Below are positions 33,434 to 44,575 of a stretch of 64,000 bases of DNA, piece after piece; position 1 is the stretch's first letter, and every line of letters starts with the position of its first letter. The notes beneath the pieces are model-generated. The model made no database searches. It saw only the letters and a list, made by a program, of their open reading frames with translations, and was not told where the DNA came from. The position numbers were made by a program, and so were the translations under genes. The DNA is taken from assembly GCA_949752795.1 (NCBI GenBank), contig OX457065.1, forward strand, positions 682,001-746,000, in the 5' to 3' direction. This DNA comes from Hyperoodon ampullatus. Lineage: Eukaryota > Chordata > Mammalia > Artiodactyla > Ziphiidae.

Positions 33434-34621
33434 TTTTTTTTAAATCGGGAAGGTTTTTGTATTTATCCTAGAACTTATTTTTTTTTTACATCTTTATTGG
33501 AGTATAATTGCTTTACAATGGTGTGCTAGTTTCTGCTTTATAACAAAGTGAATCACTTATACATACACATGTGTTCCCATATCTCTTCCCTCTTGCGTCT
33601 CCCTCCCTCCCACCCTCCCTATCCCACCCCTCTAGGTGGTCACAAACCCCCGAGCTGATCTCCCTGTGCTGTGTGGCTGCTTCCCACTAGCTATCTATTT
33701 TACGTTTGGTAGTGTATATATGTCCATGCCACTCTCTCACTTTGTCACAGCTTACCCTTCCGCCTCCCCATATCCTCAAGTCCATGCTCTAGTAGGTGTG
33801 TGTCTTTATTCCCGTCTTACCCCTAGGTTCTTCATGACCTTTTTTTTTTCCCTTAGATTCCACATATATGTGTTAGCATACAGTATTTGTTTTTCTCTTT
33901 CTGACTTACTTCACTCTGTATGACAGACTCTAGGTCCATCCACCTCACTACAAATAACTCAATTTTGTTTCTTTTTATGGCTAATATTCCATTGTATATA
34001 TATGCCACATCTTCTTTATCCATTCATCTGTTGATGGACACTTAGGTTGCTTCCATGTCCTGGCTATTGTAAATAGAGCTGCAATGAACATTTTGGTACA
34101 TGACTCTTTTTGAATTATGGTTTTCTCAGGGTATATGCCCAGTAGTGGGATTGCTGGGTCGTATGGTAGTTCTATTTGTAGTTTTTTAAGGAACCTCCAT
34201 GCTGTTCTCCATAGTGGCTGTACCAATTCACATTCCCACCAGCAGTGCAGGAGTGTTCCCTTTCTCCACACCCTCTCCAGCATTTATTGTTTCTAGATTT
34301 TTTGATGATGGCCATTCTGACCTGTGTGAAAAATAAACAAATGGGACCTAATGAAACTTCAAAGCTTTTACACAGCAAAGGAAACCATAAACAAGACCAA
34401 AAGACAACACTCAGAATGGGAGAAAATATTTGCAAATGAAGCAACTGACGAAGGATTAATCTTCAAAATTTACAAGCAGCTCATGCAGCTCAATATCAAA
34501 AAAACAAACAACCCAATCCAAAAATGGGCAGAAGACCTAAATAGACATTTCTCCAAAGAAGATATACAGGTTGCCAACAAACACATGAAAGAATGCTCAA
34601 CATCATTAATCATTAGAGAAA
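33434..34621 (-). mobile_element. 5'-inverted (twin-primed) LINE-1 with candidate 3' transduction
   Basis: The left part (33488 to about 34330) is antisense L1 from the 3' end ('acatctttattggagtataa') through the ORF2 C-terminus, where a minus-strand frame of 100 codons begins at 34283. At about 34323-34336 orientation flips, and 34336-34621 is sense ORF2 ('caaatgggacctaatgaaac' to 'cattagagaaatg'). This is sequence lying just upstream of the other part in a normal L1, so the 5' portion is inverted. A 13-bp TSD tgcttgtgctttt flanks the whole (33421-33433 and 34622-34634). Between the TSD-side T-run and the L1's own T-run (33478-33487) lie about 36 bp of non-L1 sequence (33442-33477). It is inactive. 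Confidence 0.85.
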
Positions 34622-35610
34622 TGCTTGTGCTTTTGGTGTCAAATCTAAGAGCCCACTGACCCTGTGTTTTCTTCTAAGCATTTTATATTTAGGTTGTTGA
34701 CAAAATTGTTTTTGGCTCTTTAGGGCCCCTACACTTATGTATGGATTTGAGAGTTGACGTTTCCATTTCTGCAAAAAAGGCTGTTGGAATTTTGTCAGGG
34801 ATTGCATAAAATATGTAGATTGCCTTGAGTATCATTGACATCTTACTAATATTACATCTTTCAGTCAAGGAACATGGGATGTCTTTGCATTTATTTAGGT
34901 CTTCTTTAGTTTCTTTCAGCATTGTTTTGTAGTTTTTAGTGTACAAGTCTTTCACTTTTTTGGTTATATCTATTTCTAGGTATTTTATTCTTTTGGATGC
35001 TATTATAAATAGAATTATTAATTTCTTTTTTAGCTTGTTCATTCATTGCTGATGTATAGAAACACAACTTAATTTTGTATATTGACCGTTTATATCCTTC
35101 AACTTTGCTAAATGTGTTTATTATCTCTGGTAGGGTTTTTTGTTTGCTGGTTTTTGTTTTTTTGGGTTTTTTTGGTGAATTCTTTTGGATTGTCCTATAT
35201 CATGTCATCTGTGAATAGACATAGTTTTACTTCTTCCTTTCCAACTTTGGTGCCTTTTATTTCTTTTTCTTGCTTAATTGATCTGGCTAGAACCTCCAGT
35301 ACAGTGTTGAATAGCAGTTGTGAAAGCAGGCATCCTTATCTTTTTCTGATCATAGAGGGAAATCTGTCTTTCATCACTGAGTATGATGCTGGCTGTGGTT
35401 TTTCATGAATGCCCTATATCATGTTGCAGAAGTTCCCTTCTATGTGTGAGTAGTTTTTATCACGGAAGAGTGTCAGATTTTGTTAAATGCTTTTCATCCA
35501 TCTACTGAGGTGATGATGTGGTTATCGCCCTTCATGCTCTTAATGTGGTGTATTACACTGATGGATTTTTCTCCTATTGGACCACCCTTACATTCTCGGG
35601 ATTATTTAAC

Positions 35611-36492
35611 TCTGAAATACAGTAAAATTTGTCAGTCTTTCAATTTCTGAGTTCTAGGTTTGATATCATGCTTAGGAAAATCTTCCTCTATCCTATGTAG
35701 CTCAGAATATGCCTTGAACTCACTGAAACCTTCTTCTTAATAGCTGCAGAGAATGTCATTGCATGGGTGACCTGCACTTTCATGAACCAATATCCAGTTG
35801 ATGGGTGTTGGTGGTGGGCAGTGCTGGTGCCCTTCCCAGGTCTCCTTTTCCAAGATATTCAAAGAAAACATTGTGCTTTCTAGTGGGGACTCTGCCATTC
35901 ACCAGCATAATTGAGTGGCCACATGTATAATCATTCATGGTGGGACAGCTGTTCGCTGGGTGCCTCCCCTAGGCTGCAATATGAAGAGGACATGCCTACG
36001 AAGTGTTTTGCTCCAAATCTTTAGCCTGAACTCAGTTAAGCTCCAACCCCTAATTTCCATATTCGGAAAAGTGGAGGAACAAATTAAATGATCCTATTAC
36101 AAAAAATCAGGCAAATCAGAATGTGGGACATTTTACAAGACCTGGGCTCTTCAAGAAGTCAGTGCCATTTAAAAAAAGCTGGGTGACTGTTCTAGAACAA
36201 CAGAGACTGAAAAAAGCATAATAACCAAATGCAATGCATGAATGTAGATTGCATCCCCACTTTAAGAAAAAGCTGTAGAAGGAATTCTTAGGATAATTGA
36301 GAAATTTAAATAATGATGGGATATTAGATGATACAGAATTATTGTTAATTTTCTTAGATGTGATAATGGCATTATGATTTGTAGGAAATTATTTTTATTC
36401 TCGAGATGTGGGCTGACGTATTTACGAGTGAAGCATCATGATGTCTTCAATTGACACTCAAATGGTAGAGCTTAGATAGATCAATAGAGAAC
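35611..36492. other. Intergenic, no feature recognised
   Basis: AT-rich unique sequence between two L1 elements. Confidence 0.55.
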
Positions 36493-36510
36493 AAAGATGG
36501 GAACATTTTA

Positions 36511-37779
36511 TTTTATTTTGTTTTTCTGGGTTTTTTTTGGTTTTTAGGTATTTTTGGAATTTTTCAATTATATTTAATTTATTTTTTTATACAGCAAGTT
36601 CTTATTAGTTATCTATTTTATACATATTAGTGTATACATGTCAATCCCAATCTCCCCAATTCATCCCACCCCCACCCCCCGCCACTTTCCCGCTTTGGTG
36701 TCCATACGTTTGTTCTCTACATCTGTGTCTCTATTTCTGCCTTGCAAACCGGTTCATCTGTACCATTTCTCTAGGTTCCACATATATGTGTTAATATACG
36801 ATATTTGTTTTTCTCTTTCTGACTTACCTCACTCTGTATGACAGTCTCTAGATCCATCCACATCTCTACAAATGACCCAATTTCGTTCCTTTTTATGGCT
36901 GAGTAACATTCCATTGTATATATGTACCACATCTTCTTTATCCATTTGTTTGTCTGTGGGCATTTCGGTTGCTTCCATGACCTTGCTATTGTAAGTACTG
37001 CTGCAATGAACATTGGGGTGCATGTGTCTTTTTGAATTATGGTTTTCTCTGGGTATATGGCCAATAGTGGGATTGCTGGGTCATATGGTAATTCTATTTT
37101 TAGTTTTTTAAGGAACCTCCGTACTGTTCTCCATAGTGGCTGCACCAATTTACATTCCCACCAACAGTGCAGGAGGGTTCCCTTTTCTCCGCACCCTCTC
37201 CAGCATTTGTTGTTTGTAGATTTTCTGATGATGCCCATTCTAACTGGTGTGAGGTGATACACCTCATTGTAGTTTTGATTTGCATTTCTCTAATAATTAG
37301 TGATATTGAGCAGCTTTTCATGTGCTTCTTGGCCATCTGTATGTCTTCTTTGGAGAAATGTCTATTTAGGTCTTCTGCCTATTTTTGGATTGGGTTGTTT
37401 GTTTTTTTAATATTGAGCTGCATGAGCTGTTCATGTATTTTGGAGATTAATCCTTTGTCCGATGATTCGTTTGCAAATATTTTCTCCCATTCTGAGGGTT
37501 GTCTTTTTGTCTTGTTTGTAGTTTCCTTTGCTTTGTAAAAGCTTTTAAGTTTCATTAGGTCCCATTTGTTTATTTTTGTTTTTATTTCCGTTATTCTGGG
37601 AGGTGGATCAAAAAAGATCTTGCTGTGATTTATGTCAAAGAGTGTCCTTCTTCCTATGTTTTCCTCTAAGAGTTTTACAGTGTCCTGTCTTATAATTTAG
37701 GTCTCTAATCCATTTTGAGTCTCTTTTTGTGTATGGTGTTAGGGAGTGTTCTAATTTCATTCTTTTACATGTAGCTGTC
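36511..37779 (-). mobile_element. 5'-truncated LINE-1 with 18-bp TSD
   Basis: Antisense L1 covering the 3' UTR and ORF2 C-terminus. A minus-strand frame of 163 codons (36771-37262) carries the ORF2 C-terminal region. Its upstream continuation is in another frame (37100-37336), so a small indel near 37260 breaks ORF2. Perfect TSD aaagatgggaacatttta at 36493-36510 and 37780-37797. About 75-80 bp of A/T-rich sequence lies between the left TSD and the recognisable L1 3' end near 36590, either a long irregular tail or a transduced segment. Confidence 0.9.
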
Positions 37780-37797
37780 AAAGATGGGAACATTTTA

Positions 37798-38159
37798 ATA
37801 GTTTTTATCTAGGTGGGGACTCTACAGATACACAGTTGTTTAATGTATTCTTTCAACTTTTCTGTATGTTTGAAATTTTTCCTAAAAGTTGGGAGAATAA
37901 ATTTACAACAGTATGAATGGAAATACTCCATTCATACTGTTACACAACTTGATTTTTTTCCTTATCAACATATTGTGTATATCTTTCCTCATCCTCTTTA
38001 TTCCATTGTATAAATGTCAAGTGTTTGAATTTCAGAATCTCTAATGCAGGATACCAGACCCAGATGTGTTTCATTGGTGAATTCTAAAAAACATCTGAGG
38101 AACAAGTGATATAAATTTTTCACAGTCTTGTCCATAAAAGTGAAGTCAAAGAATGACTT
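37798..38159. other. Intergenic, no feature recognised
   Basis: Short AT-rich stretch between two L1 elements. It contains a small inverted repeat (about 37911-37941, 'tatgaatggaaatactccat'). Confidence 0.5.
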
Positions 38160-38293
38160 CCTCACTCATTCTCTGAGGTTAGCATCATCCTAATACCAAA
38201 ACAAGACAAAGACATTGCAAGAAAGGAAAACCACACACCAATATCTCTCATGAACATAGATACAAAAATCCTCAACAAAATATTAGCAAATCA

Positions 38294-38720
38294 GGGACTT
38301 CCCTGGGGGCACAGTGGTTAAGAATCTGCCTGCCAGTGCAGGGGACATGGGTTTGATCCCCGGTCTGGGAAGATCCCACATGCCATGGAGCAACTAAGCC
38401 CATGTGCCACAACTACTGAGCCTGCGCTCTAGAGCCTGCGAGCCACAACTACTAAGCCCACACGCCACAGCTACTGAAGCCCACACGCTTTAGGGCCTGT
38501 GTGCTGCAGCTACTGAGCCCATGTGCTGCAACTACTGAAGCCCACACACTTAGAGCCCGTGCTCCACAACAAGAGAAACCACCGTAATGAGAAAGCCGCA
38601 CACCACAACAAAGAGTAGCCCCCGCTTGCCGCAACTAGAGAAAGCCCGCGCGCAGCAACGAAGACGCAACGCAGCCAAAAATAAATAAAATTCCAAAAAA
38701 ATTTTTTTAATTAAAAAAAG
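38294..38720 (+). mobile_element. CHR-type SINE, long form
   Basis: 'gggacttccctgggggcaca', 'gggtttgatccccggtctgg', then repeated 'caactactgagcc'-like units and 'gcaacgaagacgcaacgcag', A-rich tail. TSD of 13 bp with one mismatch: tattagcaaatca (38281-38293) and tattggcaaatca (38721-38733). The internal tandem units make it longer than usual. Confidence 0.9.
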
Positions 38721-39661
38721 TATTGGCAAATCAAACCCAACAACTTATATAAAGAATTAATCACCATGACCAAGTGGGGTTTCTTTCAGGTATGCAAGAT
38801 TGGTTCAACATTCAAAAATCAATTAATGTTATCTGTCACATCAATGGGCTAAAGAAGAAAAATCATATGATGGTATCAACAGGTATAGAAAAAGCACTTG
38901 ACAAAATCCAATACCCATTCATGATTTTAAAACACTCTTAGCAAACTAGGAATACATAGAAACTTCCTCAACTTGATAAAGACCATCTACAAAAACCCTA
39001 CAGCTAACATCATACTTAATGGTGAGAAATCTCCTGATTTCTCTGTAAGATCAAGAACAAGGCAAGAATGTCCCCTCTCACAACTCTTATTCAGCTTCGT
39101 GCTAGAAGTCCTAGCTAATGCAATTAGACAAGACAAGAAAAGAAAATGTATACAGATTTGGAAGGAAGAAATTAAACTGTATTTGTTAACAGATGACATA
39201 ATTGTATCTGTAAAAAAGTCCAATGAATTGAATGAAACTCCTAGAACTAATTAGTTATTATAGCAAAGATGCAGGATACAAGCTTAGTATAAAAAAGTCA
39301 ATGTCTTTCCTATATGAAGGCAATGAGCAATTGGATTTTGAAATTAGAAATGCAACGCCATTTATATCAGCACCAAAAATCATAAAATATTTAGGTGTAA
39401 ATCTAACAAAATATGTACAGGATCCCTAGAACAAGATCTAGGGTCCAGAACAAGAATGTAGTTTTGTAGTTATTCTTTAAAAAAAAAAAATCAAAGATCT
39501 AAACAAATAGAAAGATATTTTTCATCCATGGAAGGAAGACTCAATATCATCGTCAATAAATTGGTCTTTCCAAACTTGATCTTACATATTCAGTGCAATT
39601 CATATCAAAATTCCAGTAAGTTACCTTTCAAATATCAACAGACTGAGCCTAGAGTGTATAT

Positions 39662-39947
39662 AGGGACTTCCCTGGTGGTCTAGTGGTTGAAAATCTGCCT
39701 TCCAATGCAGGGGACATGCATTCAATCCCTAGTTGGGGAACTAAGATCCCACATGCCTCAGGGCATCTAAGCCCATGTGCTGCAACTACTGAGCACACAC
39801 TCTGGAGCCCACGTGCCGCAACTAGAGAAGCCCGCGCGCTGCAAACAAAGAGCCTACGTGTCACAGTGAAGATCCCGCGTGCTGCAACTAAGGCCTGATG
39901 CAGCCAAAGAAATAAATACATATATACATACATACATAAATATTAAA
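39662..39947 (+). mobile_element. CHR-type SINE, long form (older)
   Basis: 'agggacttccctggtggtct', 'gcattcaatccctagttggg', 'gcaactagagaagcccgcgc', 'gcaactaaggcctgatgcag', then an (A/T)CATA-rich tail. TSDs are not clear. Confidence 0.85.
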
Positions 39948-40169
39948 GTATACATGGAGAGGCAAAGGCCTAGAGCCAACACAATATTGAAGAAGAACAA
40001 AGTCAGAGGACCGATACCACCCGACTTCAAGGCTTGATATAAAGTTACAGAAATCAAGATAGTGTAGTATTGACTAAAGAATAGACTAAGAGATCAGTGG
40101 AACAGAGTAGAGAACCCAGAAAGAGACCCACATAAATAGAGTCAACCTTTCTTTGACAAAAAGGTCAGA

Positions 40170-40870
40170 ATCAGTAGTGACAAGTCATATTTATGGCATG
40201 TAACCTTGATATGATGTGATGAAAATGGCTCTCTGCCTCTGTGGTCTTCCCATAACCTCAGTCTAATCATGAGAAAAACATCAGATAAATTTCAATAAAG
40301 GGGCATCTTACAAAACTCATTCCTCAGAGCTGTTAAGATCATCAAAAACAAGGACAATATGAGAAAATATCACAGCCAAGGCCAAGGAGACATAAGTAAA
40401 TATAATGGGTACCCCTGGGACAGAAAAAGATGTTAGCTAAAAAGTAGGGAAACTAAATAAACTTGGACTTTAGTCAGTAATCATGTCTCAGTAGTAGCTC
40501 GTTAATTGCAACAAACAGACCATACTAATATAAGATGTTAATTTTCTTTTCTTTTTTTTTTTTTCTTTTTTTTTTTTTTTGGCTGTACGAGGCCTCTCAC
40601 TGTTGTGGCCTCTCCTGTTGCAGAGCACAGGCTTCGGACGCGCAGGCTCAGCGGCCATGGCTCACGGGCCCATCCGCTCCACGACATGTGGGATCTTCCC
40701 GGACCGGGGCACGAACCTGTGTCCCCTGCATCGGGAGGCGGACTCCCAACCACTGCGCCACCAGGGAAGCCCTAAGATGTTAATTTTTAGGAAGAATTGG
40801 ATGAGGGAGTCGATGGAAACTCTCTAAAATTCTCTCAATCTTTCTGTAAATGGAAACTGTTCTAAAAAAG
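40170..40870 (+). mobile_element. LINE 3'-end-like sequence (old L1)
   Basis: The end 'ggaaactctctaaaattctc...tcaatctttctgtaaatg' and 'aaactgttctaaaaaagaaa' with an A/T-rich tail resembles old mammalian L1 3' ends. It may be the 3' part of the L1 just upstream after an internal deletion. Split by the SINE at 40546-40772. Confidence 0.5.
40546..40772 (-). mobile_element. CHR-type SINE, short form
   Basis: Long T-rich tail with interspersed C, then 'ggctgtacgaggcctctcac', ending 'ccaccagggaagccc'. Perfect 15-bp TSD taagatgttaatttt at 40531-40545 and 40773-40787. Confidence 0.95.
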
Positions 40871-41267
40871 AAATTTTATTTTTAAAAAATATCAGTAACT
40901 GCAGCAAGTATGTAAGTCTCAAAACAACACAAGACGTTTTTAAGGACGATTATATTGTATCACTAGTATTGAGAATTCCCAGTGCGTTGTGATAATAAAA
41001 AGCTGACTCTGTTTTAGTTGGTTTTGTAAGTTGTCTCCAGACAAGCCTCCTGTGATTGTCTGAACTGGAGGCAGGACGCCCACTGCCCTGCCCTGGGTAT
41101 GCGCTGCTCCAAACCTCTTATATTTGTTTTTCGTGATTCCTGTGTTACTTGATATTTGCTATCTTCTTTGTTTATATCCTGTGATCACCTTTACATTTCA
41201 TTTTCATCTTTTTTTTTATTACTGATATTTGAGAATTTTTTATACCTCTATGCTATTAACTCTCTGT

Positions 41268-41713
41268 GTTAGTTTCCTAGGGTAACTCAGTCCCACAGAC
41301 TGGGTGTCTTAGAGCAACAGAAATGAATTGTCTCTGTTCTGGAGACTAGAAATCTGAGATCAGGGTGCTGCTAGGGTCTCGCTCCCACTGAAACCTGCAG
41401 GGGAGTCGTTCCTCGCCTCTTCTTGCTTTGGCTGGATTGCTGGTGATCTTTGGCGTTCCGTGGCTTGAAGGTGCATCACCCTGACCCTCTATCTACACAT
41501 GGCCTTCTTCCCTGTGTGTGTCTGTCTCTGTGTCCAGATTTCTTTTTTATAAGGATGGAAGGTATTGGATTGGGACCCACCCTAGTGACTTCATTTTAAC
41601 TAGATTACCTCTGTAAAGATCCTGTTTCCAAACAAGGTCACATTGTGAGGTGCTGCGGGTTAGGACTTCAACATACCTCTTTGTGGGAGGGGACGCAATT
41701 CAGCCCATAACAC
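41268..41713 (-). mobile_element. MaLR-type LTR, solo
   Basis: 'gtgttagtttcctagggtaa', 'ttctggagactagaaatctg', 'acatggccttcttccctgtg', 'gggacccaccctagtgactt', 'ccaaacaaggtcacattgtg', 'taggacttcaacatacctct', ending 'cagcccataaca'. Antisense of a common mammalian MaLR-like LTR; subfamily not assigned. Confidence 0.75.
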
Positions 41714-43224
41714 TCTGCGATGTTCATTTTGGTTGTGAATTTTTTTTTACCAGTGACTTCTTCCTCTTTTAATATTTGCAGTATTTTTAGCATAAAAATT
41801 CACATTTTTACATGATTAAATCAGTTATGTTTTTCCTTTCTGACTTCTGAAAAACAAAATACTTTTTACTCCAAGTTTTTAGAATTATTACTGTATATCT
41901 TATTGAAATAATTTTATTGATTTTTCATGTTTAAGTATTTATTCCTTCTAGAAATGAATCTGTGCGCGGAACAGAAGTATCTCTTGAATTAAACATAAAC
42001 GTGTACTTAATGACCAGTTTTAGTTCTCCCCACACTGAGGAAGGAAACGTCTCCTACTGCCTCTTAATTAGCAAAGAGCCCACCCCTGCCATGGACTCAG
42101 TAAAGCACACCGTTATCTGAAGTTTGGTCTTTTCCTGCTTCCCTTTCGGGCTTCGCCAGGAGAGAAAGTGCCCACAGACCCCCTTCCTTTACAGGCTGCT
42201 CCCTGGCAGCACAACGAAAGCCTTAGAAATGGACAGTCCAGAAAAGCCTGGACGAAATTATTAGCCAAGGAGTGTTACTGTGCTCGGTCTCCATCTGCGA
42301 GAAGAGAAAGGAGGCTACCCAGTCTCACATGCATGCACAGATACACGCCCATGTGCACACACGTGTTATAGCCCTATATGCCAGCACCAAATTTAAAAAG
42401 TATAACTCTGAAATCCAGCTGCCTTACTGTACTCTCTCACTGCTTTGAAACGGACAGGTAATATAACAACACTAGTCTCCTTCCTTTCCAAAGTTTTTGC
42501 CTCGTTTCTTGGTCTTGTTGCATCGTCTAGAATTTTGTGGGCAGTGTTGATTGACAGCATAGGTCTTCAGTCCACATTGCCGTTTCTAAGTGTCCAGAGC
42601 TCTGAAATCTCAAAGTCCTTTCATAGGTTTGTGGCAGACTCACTGGGAAACAAACCCTGAGCTGAGCTAAGGTTGGTTGTTCATACTCCTCACGTGCACA
42701 CCTGGGGCGAGCGCACCTGGCCGCTGAGGTACTGGCCACTTTTCACCTCCCCACCATGCTGTGTCTGGTTGTACATCCCAGTGGATGGCTGGGTTCAAAG
42801 TTGTTGGATCATTTTGCCACCTCCTGTTTTGCGTTAACCCCAAATGCTGGACGGATCGTGTTGCCAAGAAACAAGGGTTCAAGGCAGTGAAGGAAGTAGC
42901 CCAGGAAGCAAACGTGCTGGTCCTGACTGTGACCAGTGGAGGCCCTCTGCCCTGGGCAGTGGGAAGGACCTCCATCAGGCGTGGACACCTCAGCGCAGCC
43001 GGACAGGGAGCAGCACGCCAAGGATGGTCTGAAAGGGGCGGAGGCCAGCGCTTCACCTCCGTGGAGCGCTGTGGTGACATCACCCAGAACCACCACGGTG
43101 AGTTCCAGCAAATATAGACATAGGGCTTTTGGAGCCCTGACGCTAGGGGTGATCCTGGCCAAGAGTGAGGACAGGCCTGGGAAACCTGAGTCTGCTGTTC
43201 CTCTGTCAGGCTCCTAAACACGCT
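41714..43224. other. Intergenic, no gene recognised
   Basis: AT-rich to about 42.0 kb, then mixed. A minus-strand frame of 184 codons (42667-43221) has no domain and overlaps frames on the other strand. Confidence 0.55.
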
Positions 43225-43420
43225 TGTATCAGATACAGGCTAGGTTGCACCATGGTAGCAAACAACCCTGAAACAGCAGTGGCTTCGCACGGTGAAGCTG
43301 TATTATCCCTCACCCAGCGTTCACTGCACGTCCAGGCAGTGTTCTCGATGCAGGACCACATGGTCTAGGCCACGATGACCTTGGGACTTTGTTGGGGGAG
43401 CTGCAGCCGGGCAACAGGGA
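43225..43420 (-). mobile_element. Possible ERVL/MaLR LTR relic
   Basis: 'gtatcagatacaggctaggt', 'gtagcaaacaaccctgaaac', 'agcagtggcttcgcacggtg' and 'ttcactgcacgtccaggcag' follow the antisense order of an old LTR type, but divergence is high. Confidence 0.45.
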
Positions 43421-43809
43421 CTGGCGGGTCCAACATTGGCAACGAAGAGCTTCAGCTTGGAGTTGATGTTCACTGTTTGTGTTCACGGGCCAGAGCTGGT
43501 CATAGGGCCTCTGCTAATGACAAAAGCAGCAGCAGCTTCTGCCCTGACCCTGACGCCTGGTAGTTTTGAGGAGAAAAGGTGCAGGATGGGGTTTGGCATT
43601 TTTCTGTGTTCTCTCTTGAAGGGCAACTGATCCAGCAGAATGCACAAATGTCGTGAGGCAGTGTGACGAAGTTTTACACGTAGAAGGACAGCTGTGTGCT
43701 GGACACTGTGTGAGACAGCACCCAGATCAAGACACCCAGGTCCTCAGAAGGCATCCTGGTGCCTGCTCCAAGGGAACTGGCCCCAAACTTCCGCTCTGAC
43801 CCCTCGCAC
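43421..43809. other. Intergenic, no feature recognised
   Basis: Unique sequence; part may be the rest of the LTR relic to the left. Confidence 0.45.
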
Positions 43810-44575
43810 TATAGATGAGTTTTGCTTGGTTTTGTATTTTAAAAAATGAAATCCACAGTTGTGTGCTGTTTTGTGTAAATGAAAATTCAAGATTGTGCCT
43901 GTGAGATCCACCCATGTTGCTGCAAGGCTTCGTGTTGTTTTTGTTACTGTGTGGTGTTCCATTACGTTCTTAAACACCACCATTTAATTGATCTTTCTAC
44001 TGTTTAGAGACATTTGTGTTGTTTCACATTTGGGGCTAAAAAAACAGAGCTGTTGAGGGTATTCCTGACTGTAGCTTTGGGGGGATGTGAGCCTTCATTT
44101 CTGTAGATTCTATATGAGGAGTGGAAGTGCTGGTTCACGTGGTCAGTTTGCTTCACCAGATGCTTCCCCGTGGTTTGCCACACGGCTGCACCCGCCGTGC
44201 TCCATCAGCAGTCCACACTCTCGGCCACACCTGATATGGTGAATGTAGCCATTCTGGTGGGTGGGGCGTGGTATCTTGCGGTGACATTTATTCACATTTC
44301 CTGGTGAGTGATGATGTTAAGTACCTTCTCAGGTGTAGACTGGCCGTCTGGACATGCCCCTTGGTGAAATATCTACTCCAGCCTTTCACCAGCCAGTCTT
44401 TACTGAGTTATGTCATTTTCTTATTGACTTGTTCTTCTTCCCATTTTCTGGTCATGGTGAGCCCTTTACTGGATAAAAGGTGACTTCTGTTAGTTGTTTT
44501 TTTCATTCTTAACAGTGTCTTCTGGTGCATAGAAATTCATTTAATGAGGTTTAACTTTTCAACATTTTCTTTTCT
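43810..44575 (-). mobile_element. Old antisense LINE-1 fragment
   Basis: 'gttactgtgtggtgttccat', 'aattgatctttctactgttt', 'gtagccattctggtgggtgg', 'ttcacatttcctggtgagtg', 'gtcattttcttattgacttg' follow the antisense L1 ORF2 C-terminus in order, strongly diverged. Confidence 0.7.

Larger units (their letters stand above)
32140..35610 (-). mobile_element. Old antisense LINE-1 hosting nested insertions
   Basis: Antisense L1 ORF2: 'ggctgaataatattccattg' (C-terminal part) at the left, 'gggtgtgaaatggtatacca' near 33.08 kb, then 'ttctaagcattttatattta' and, at 34.69-35.05 kb, a decayed minus-strand frame of 117 codons with L1 ORF2 character. The reverse transcriptase region follows at 35.1-35.4 kb. Three later insertions interrupt it: a SINE (32343-32548), a MaLR-type LTR (32661-33013) and a younger, rearranged L1 (33434-34621). 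Confidence 0.8.
38160..40165 (+). mobile_element. Old sense LINE-1 (ORF2), interrupted by two SINEs
   Basis: Sense L1 ORF2 in broken frames. The reverse transcriptase region is at 38.72-39.43 kb, with a 93-codon frame at 38973-39254 including 'acagatgacataattgta' for the catalytic core. Later ORF2 sequence runs at 39.95-40.16 kb ('gagccaacacaatattgaag', 'gaaatcaagatagtgtagta'). SINEs at 38294-38720 and 39662-39947 split it. Confidence 0.8.

Noticed and set aside
35112..35408. 98-codon plus-strand frame
   Set aside because: Antisense shadow of an old minus-strand L1.
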